Shown here: piece after piece, positions 5,575 through 9,836 of the stretch
Layout of the letters: every line of letters starts with the position of its first letter
Position numbering within the stretch: the stretch's first letter is position 1
Assembly: GCA_016206405.1 (NCBI GenBank)
Contig: JACQRQ010000170.1
Location: 1-9,836, forward strand
Direction: 5' to 3'
From: Elusimicrobiota bacterium
GTDB taxonomy: Bacteria; Elusimicrobiota; Elusimicrobia; O2-12-FULL-59-9
Length of the DNA stretch: 9,836 nt
Program-made: the position numbers and the translations under genes
Notes under the pieces: generated by a model
Database searches by the model: none
Seen by the model: only the letters and a program-made list of their open reading frames with translations
What the model was told of the DNA's origin: nothing

Positions 5575-7355
5575 ACGCCCTTTTGGCGGCGGATTGCGGC
5601 AGCACCACCACCAAAGTCATTCTCATCGAAAAGAAGGACGGAGCGTATCGCCAAACTTGGCGAGGAGAAGCGCCCACCACCGTGGAGGCCCCGGCGGAGG
5701 ACGTCACCGCCGGACTTTTGGCGGCCGTGCGCGAAATTGAGGAGCTCTCCGGAAGAAAACTCATCGAGGCCGGAAAGATCATCTCTCCCGGATCGCCCGG
5801 CAAAGGCGCGGACGCTTTCGTTTCCACCAGCTCCGCCGGCGGGGGCCTTAAAATGCTGGTCTGCGGCGTGGCCGGCTCCATGAGCGTCGATTCGGCCAAG
5901 AAATGCGCCCTGGGAGCCGGCGCCATCATCCTGGAGGCGCTCGCGGCCAACGACGGCAAAACGGCTCACGCAAAAATCCTTCGCATTCAGCAGCTCAAGC
6001 CCGATATCATCCTGCTGGCCGGGGGAACCGACGGCGGCGCCGTTTCCCAAATCCTGGAGGCGGCGGAGCTCATCGCGGCGGCGCGCCCGGCGCCCCGCTT
6101 CGCGGGCGGCGCGAAGCTGCCGCTGATTTACGCGGGAAACGCGCTCGCGCGAAAAGACGTCGCGCGCATCCTGGGCGGCCGAATCGAGCTTCACGTCGCC
6201 GAAAACATCCGCCCCGGCATCGCGGCCGAGAATCTGGAACCCGCCCGGCGGAAAATATTGGAGCTCTTTTTAAACCACGTCATGGCCCGGGCGCCTGGCT
6301 ACGGCAAGCTCAAAGCTTGGGCGCACGCGCCCATTCTGCCCACGCCCGCGGCCGTGGGACGTATTCTTGAGCTTGTCGGCGCCCAAGGCGGAGGGGACGC
6401 GCTCGCCATCGACGTCGGCGGCGCCACGACGGACGTTTTTTCCATCGTCTCCGGGAGCCAGCACCGGAGCGTGAGCGCCAACCTCGGCGTGAGCTTTTCA
6501 ATCGCCAACCTGCTGCGGCGAGCCGGCTGCGAAAGCATCACCCGCTGGCTGCCTTTCCCCATGGAGGAAGGGGATTTGCGGGACGCGCTCAAAAATAAAA
6601 TGATCCGGCCCTCCACGATCCCGCAGACGGTCCGCGAGCTGATGCTGGAGCACGCGGCCGCGCGAGAGGCCGTCCGCCTTGCCTTTCAGGACCACCGCCG
6701 CCCGCTGCCCGTCACGGACGCCCGGCAAGGACGCACGATATCGGCCGTATTCCCCCGGACCCCGGAAACCGCGCCGGCCGGAGCGCCGAGATTTGGGACG
6801 ATCATCGCCAGCGGCGGACTGCTCGCCCACGCGCCCAGGCGCCTGCAGACCCTGATGATGCTGGTGGACGCCCTGGAGCCGGAAGGCATCACGACCCTCG
6901 CGGTTGATTCCATATTCATGCTGCCGCATCTGGGCGCGCTGCGCCAGATCAACGAAGCGGCGGCCGCGGACGTCCTGCATCGCGATTGCCTGCTCACCTT
7001 GGGAAGTTGCGTCGCCCCGCGCGGCGCCGGATCGCCGGGAGAAAAATGCTTTGAGTTTTTGATCCGCGGCCCGGCGGGCCGGACCTTCGGCGGCTCCCTG
7101 GCCGCCGGCGACATCCGGCGCCTTCCCTTGGAAGGCCGCTTTGAGATCACCGTCCGCCCCGCCAGGGGCTTTGATTTCGGGGCGGGAAAAGGCAAGGCCC
7201 TGACGGCCAAGCTTCTCGGCGGCCCGGCCGGCATTCTCCTCGACGCCCGCGGCCGCCCCCTGCCGTGGGAGCGAAGTCCCGCGTCGCGGCGGGAGCGAAT
7301 CCATCGCTGGCACTCTGAAATCGGCCTTTATCCCGACTGGAATCATGAATCCTGA
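5571..7355 (+). CDS. MutL/GlmL-family ASKHA ATPase (cobalamin-mutase accessory type)
   Basis: A 594-residue cytoplasmic protein of the GlmL/MutL family (unrelated to the mismatch-repair MutL). Its actin/Hsp70/hexokinase-like ATPase motifs are plain: phosphate-1 DCGSTTTK (8-15), conserved TSSAGGGLKM (86-95), LLAGGTDGG (148-156), phosphate-2 IDVGGATTDVF (280-290) and adenosine motif IIASGGLLAH (411-420). Family members are encoded with glutamate mutase and ornithine aminomutase and are thought to reactivate or load adenosylcobalamin-dependent mutases, by analogy with diol dehydratase reactivases; direct biochemical proof is thin. The length is full for the family, and no break is seen. The C-terminal tail (RWHSEIGLYPDWN) also looks intact. 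The ATG overlaps the preceding TGA; GGAGG at 5565-5569 is too close to be optimal. The end overlaps the next gene by 11 bases. No mutase lies in the window, so the client is unknown. Confidence 0.9.
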   Translation: MNALLAADCGSTTTKVILIEKKDGAYRQTWRGEAPTTVEAPAEDVTAGLLAAVREIEELSGRKLIEAGKIISPGSPGKGADAFVSTSSAGGGLKMLVCGVAGSMSVDSAKKCALGAGAIILEALAANDGKTAHAKILRIQQLKPDIILLAGGTDGGAVSQILEAAELIAAARPAPRFAGGAKLPLIYAGNALARKDVARILGGRIELHVAENIRPGIAAENLEPARRKILELFLNHVMARAPGYGKLKAWAHAPILPTPAAVGRILELVGAQGGGDALAIDVGGATTDVFSIVSGSQHRSVSANLGVSFSIANLLRRAGCESITRWLPFPMEEGDLRDALKNKMIRPSTIPQTVRELMLEHAAAREAVRLAFQDHRRPLPVTDARQGRTISAVFPRTPETAPAGAPRFGTIIASGGLLAHAPRRLQTLMMLVDALEPEGITTLAVDSIFMLPHLGALRQINEAAAADVLHRDCLLTLGSCVAPRGAGSPGEKCFEFLIRGPAGRTFGGSLAAGDIRRLPLEGRFEITVRPARGFDFGAGKGKALTAKLLGGPAGILLDARGRPLPWERSPASRRERIHRWHSEIGLYPDWNHES

Positions 7356-8475
7356 GCTTTTGCTGTTCGGACGAGATTCCGGCTCCGCCGGCGAGGCGGC
7401 GGGCGTCATTTACAAGAGGCGCCTGCTGCCGGTCGAAGGCGAGGTCTTGGTGCGAGCGGGCGACCGGGTCCGCGCGGCCGACGCCGTCGCCCAGGCGGCC
7501 CTGCCGGGAAAATTTCATCTGCTCCCGGCGGCCGCTCGCCTTGGCGTCGCGCCCGGGGAAATACGCAAATTTCTGAGGAAAAACACGGGCTAGGAAGTCC
7601 GGGAGGGGGAAGAGCAGGCGGCGAAGGGCGCCTGGATCGCCTGGCTCAAAGCCGAGGTCGCCTCCCCGGCAGCCGGGGTCGTCGAGAGCGTTTCCGAGCT
7701 GACGGGAAAGATTTTGATCCGGGAGGCGCCCCAAGTTCTCCGCCTCTCGGCGCACGTGGGAGGCGTCGTGACCGAGGTGATCGAGGGATGGGGCGCGGTG
7801 GTGGAAACTTTCGGCGCGCGAATCCAGGGCGCCTACGGCGTCGGGGGCGAAACCCACGGGCCGCTCCATATCACGGATGCATTGACGCCTGAAGACCGGG
7901 GTAAAATCCTCGTCGTGGACGCCCCGGCCGGCGCCGCGCTTCTGCAAAGAGCCGCGGCGGCCGGCGTGGCGGGCCTCATTCTCGGAGGTCTCCCCGACGC
8001 GGATTTGGCGGCGTTTTTGGGGGAAGAGCTCGATCCCTCCGTATCGGGCGCGCAAACCAGCGCCATGACGATCGTCCTGACGGAAGGCTTCGGCCGGCTC
8101 GCGATCGCCGGCCCAACCCTTCGGCTGCTGAAAAATTTTGAGGGGGCTGAAGCCTCCCTTTCAGGCCACACCCATATCCGCGCCGGAACCGTGCGGCCTG
8201 AAATCATCCTCGCCCGGACGCCCTCGCGCCTCCCGGCCGCGGCGGCCGCGGCGCCCGAGCCCGCGCCGCCCGTGGGACGCAGAATCCGCATCTTGCGCGG
8301 CCCCGAGGCGTGGAAAATCGCGAGAGTCGCCGCCGCGCCCAAAGCGCCCCAAACGATAGATACCGAAAGCCCGGTCCGGGTGTTTGACGCGCTCTTGGAA
8401 GACGGCCGGATTTGCCGCGTCCCCCGGGCCAACGTCGAATTCTTGGAGGCGCCGGCAAAAATTTCTAAAATCTGA
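7345..8475 (+). pseudogene. Hammerhead (biotinyl/lipoyl-like) and KOW-like protein, interrupted by in-frame TAG at codon 83
   Basis: One open frame of 376 codons if the TAG at 7591-7593 is read through. Upstream of it lie two hammerhead-like elements: LPVEGEVLVRAGDRVRAADA (28-47) and the start of NTG-stop-EVREGEE (80-90), the usual position of a G-D/E/Q-x-V-x-x-G turn. Downstream come EVASPAAGVVESVSELTGKI and LSAHVGGVVTEVIEGWGAVV (further beta-hairpin repeats), a globular middle (164-290) with GVGGETHGPLHI, GVAGLILGGLPDADL and TIVLTEGFGRLAI, an Ala/Pro linker, and a C-terminal KOW/SH3-like piece (312-367: RIRILRGPEAWKIARV ... LEDGRICRVPRANVEFLE). The architecture recalls uncharacterised proteins I associate with MutL-family genes. 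Its ATG overlaps the MutL stop. Marked pseudogene because of the amber codon, but codon use and frame stay coding throughout, so read-through or a sequence error is equally possible. Confidence 0.7.
7591..7593 (+). other. In-frame amber (TAG) codon
   Basis: TAG interrupts the frame between ...FLRKNTG and EVREGEEQAAKG. One base change from CAG (Gln) or GAG (Glu) would give a normal hammerhead turn. The first in-frame ATG, GTG or TTG after it is the TTG at 7714, 40 codons later and inside a conserved-looking stretch. A 6-bp hairpin (CAGGCG 7615-7620 with CGCCTG 7629-7634, 8-base loop) lies 21 bases downstream; it is too weak and far to argue for programmed read-through. Confidence 0.9.
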
Positions 8476-8480
8476 CGACC

Positions 8481-9506
8481 ATGCGACAATATATTCTGCG
8501 CCGCCTCTCGCTGCTGCCTATCGTCATCTTCGGCATCACCATGCTTCTTTTCGCGCTTCTGCAATTTCTCACGCCGGAGATGCGGGCCGCCTTATACGTC
8601 AAGGACCCCAAGCAGCTCGACGCCGTCGAGTCGATCATCCAGAAATACCATCTCCGGGATCCGATGCCGGTGCAATACTGGACATGGATCAAGCAAATCG
8701 CCCGCGGCGATCTGGGCTACTCGGAAACCGCCAAAATGCCGGTGGCCGAGGCCCTCGCCGCGTATTTTCCCGCGACTTTCGAGCTGGCGTCTCTCGCCTT
8801 CTTCGCCATTCTGATCAGCGGCGTTTGGCTCGGGGTGCTCTCCGCCGTGCATAAGGACAAAACCCTGGATCACCTGACGCGATTTGCCGCCATCATCGGC
8901 TATTCTCTGCCTTCCTTCGTCCTGGGCCTGGGTTTGCTCATGGTGCTTTACGGCAAACTGAAGCTTTTTCCCCCGGGACGCTACAGTTTGGACGCCGACC
9001 TATTCATCCACTCGGATCAGTTCAGAAGCTACACCGGGCTTCTGCTTCTCGATTCCCTTGTCAACGGCAAGCTGTGGATTTTTTGGGACGCCCTCAAGCA
9101 CCTTCTTCTGCCCGCCGCGACGCTGTGGTATATCAGCATCGCCCTCCTGCTCCGCACGACCCGCTCCTCGATGCTCGAGGTCATACACACCGATTATATC
9201 CGCACGGCCCGCGCCAAGGGATTGGATGAAAGAACGATTATCCGAAAGCACGCGCTCAAAAACGCCCTTATTCCCACGCTGACGCTGGCCACCATTCTCT
9301 ATATCGGGCTATTAGGAGGGGTGGTCATCACCGAGACCGTCTTCGATTTTCCGGGCCTGGGCCGGTGGGGCGTCTTGGCCGCCCAGCAGCTTGATATTCC
9401 GGCAGTCATGGGTTTCGCCCTGATGACTTCCTCTTTTTTCGTCATAGGAAATTTAATCACGGACCTCCTCTACGCCTATATAGACCCCAGGATTCGATTG
9501 AAATAA
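8481..9506 (+). CDS. Peptide ABC transporter permease, OppB/DppB type
   Basis: A 341-residue inner-membrane permease forming half of the peptide channel. The N-terminus MRQYILRRLSLLPIVIFGIT begins the first membrane helix (about 10-30), followed by a periplasmic loop with the DPMPVQYWTWIKQIARGDLGYS pattern (DPMPVQYW and GDLGYS are the family signatures). Further helices fall near 98-122, 135-158, 203-225, 265-285 and 308-333. The cytoplasmic coupling loop with the EAA-type motif is at 239-266 (YIRTARAKGLDERTIIRKHA). The block ETVFDFPGLGRW and the ending YAYIDPRIRLK are typical of DppB. A longer-than-usual periplasmic insert appears around 160-200. The ATG is 5 bases after the preceding TGA, and its TAA overlaps the next ATG (TAATG). 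The partner OppC permease should follow and is not seen before the window ends. Confidence 0.95.
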   Translation: MRQYILRRLSLLPIVIFGITMLLFALLQFLTPEMRAALYVKDPKQLDAVESIIQKYHLRDPMPVQYWTWIKQIARGDLGYSETAKMPVAEALAAYFPATFELASLAFFAILISGVWLGVLSAVHKDKTLDHLTRFAAIIGYSLPSFVLGLGLLMVLYGKLKLFPPGRYSLDADLFIHSDQFRSYTGLLLLDSLVNGKLWIFWDALKHLLLPAATLWYISIALLLRTTRSSMLEVIHTDYIRTARAKGLDERTIIRKHALKNALIPTLTLATILYIGLLGGVVITETVFDFPGLGRWGVLAAQQLDIPAVMGFALMTSSFFVIGNLITDLLYAYIDPRIRLK

Positions 9507-9836
9507 TGGCCGCATTCCACCTCCAGGCGCGCTGGGCGCTGCTTTTCCTTTCCTTTATAGCCTCGGTTCCATCCGCGCGGGCCGAAATCGCGTTAAAACC
9601 GGTTAATTCGCTTCAGGCGCTTGATTTTCCAAATGACGCGGGTGACGCGGTTCTGTTGCTGTGGACGGCCCGGCCGGAGGAAAGCGCTCAAACGCAATGG
9701 AAGGTGGCCGTCGCGACTTCCGCCCAGGGGCCATGGGCTGAAATTCTCTCGTTTCCTCAAAATTCGCACTACGCGGCGGAAATAGAACTGCCTTTTTGGC
9801 TCTGGCGCAAGGTCCAATCCCGTCACGCTCTTAAAC
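9506..9836 (+). CDS. Exported protein with fibronectin-III-like N-terminal domain, 3' end outside window
   Basis: An open frame of 110 codons from the ATG at 9506 to the window end, not interrupted. Residues 1-26 are a signal peptide: ARWALLFLSFIASVPSARA with cleavage at ARA/E. The following part, LQALDFPNDAGDAVLLLW (39-56), then WKVAVATSAQGPWAEI, resembles a fibronectin type III strand pattern: proline-flanked start, a core Trp on strand B, and a strand C ending before a G-P-W turn. This is weak similarity by eye. The start overlaps the permease stop (TAATG), so it belongs to the same operon. The usual gene in this position is the OppC/DppC permease. The gene may encode an extracytoplasmic domain fused ahead of that permease, or be a separate exported accessory protein followed by oppC. 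Base composition is slightly richer in A+T than its neighbours. Confidence 0.7.
   Translation, partial: MAAFHLQARWALLFLSFIASVPSARAEIALKPVNSLQALDFPNDAGDAVLLLWTARPEESAQTQWKVAVATSAQGPWAEILSFPQNSHYAAEIELPFWLWRKVQSRHALK

Noticed and set aside
6498..7409. Minus-strand frames under the MutL-family gene, and similar frames at 2212-3120 and 7147-8055
   Set aside because: Same composition artefact; low-complexity Arg/Gly/Ala-rich peptides, no motifs, no ribosome binding sites.
7591..7634. Pyrrolysine insertion as the firm explanation of the TAG
   Set aside because: No pyl genes are in the window, the site fits Gln or Glu better than a lysine analogue, and the downstream hairpin is weak. Kept only as an alternative to test.
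7714..8475. Separate gene starting with TTG at 7714
   Set aside because: The 40 codons before it continue the same protein, it has no ribosome binding site, and the start would cut a beta-hairpin motif. Better treated as the second part of the amber-interrupted gene.
1..9836. CRISPR arrays, insertion sequences, rRNA genes
   Set aside because: No spaced direct repeats, transposase motifs, terminal inverted repeats or rRNA-like blocks were seen by eye.

Overview
The window is a gene-dense, GC-rich stretch (about 60-65% G+C by eye). Every gene I accept is on the + strand. The bacterium has an Sec-type export signal and a lipoprotein (LAAC lipobox) as well as peptide-type ABC importers, so it most likely has an anaerobe-like peptide- or amino-acid-using lifestyle. 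I cannot assign a phylum from sequence alone. The mix of gene families would fit an uncultivated or deep-branching lineage, but that is a guess.

Layout. 1-570: C-terminal end of an asparagine synthetase (AsnB-like). 577-1062: a lipoprotein with a rhodanese domain. 1112-1351: a stand-alone Lrp/AsnC ligand-binding (RAM) domain with no HTH. 1352-1445: a short intergenic gap rich in small palindromes. 1446-9836: one tightly packed, probably co-transcribed operon. It reads oppD-type ATPase, oppF-type ATPase, family 5 solute-binding protein, a 100-aa helical protein of unknown role, a MutL/GlmL-family ASKHA ATPase, a protein with biotinyl/lipoyl-like hammerhead motifs and a C-terminal KOW-like motif, an OppB/DppB-type permease, and the start of an exported fibronectin-III-like protein that runs off the window. 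The second permease (OppC) is not seen.

The most interesting point is a three-gene block (small helical protein, MutL family, hammerhead/KOW protein; 5272-8475). It sits between the binding protein and the first permease of what should be a standard oligopeptide transporter operon. MutL/GlmL proteins are linked in the literature to adenosylcobalamin-dependent aminomutases, probably as reactivating or chaperone ATPases. No mutase is encoded here, so the block may be an independent system tied to peptide uptake.

The third gene of the block has a single in-frame TAG at codon 83 (7591-7593). Convincing protein sequence continues in the same frame on both sides and no usable start follows for 40 codons. 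This is a nonsense mutation, a sequencing or assembly error, or a read-through or recoded amber codon. None of the ten genes whose ends are in the window uses TAG as its normal stop (seven TGA, three TAA).
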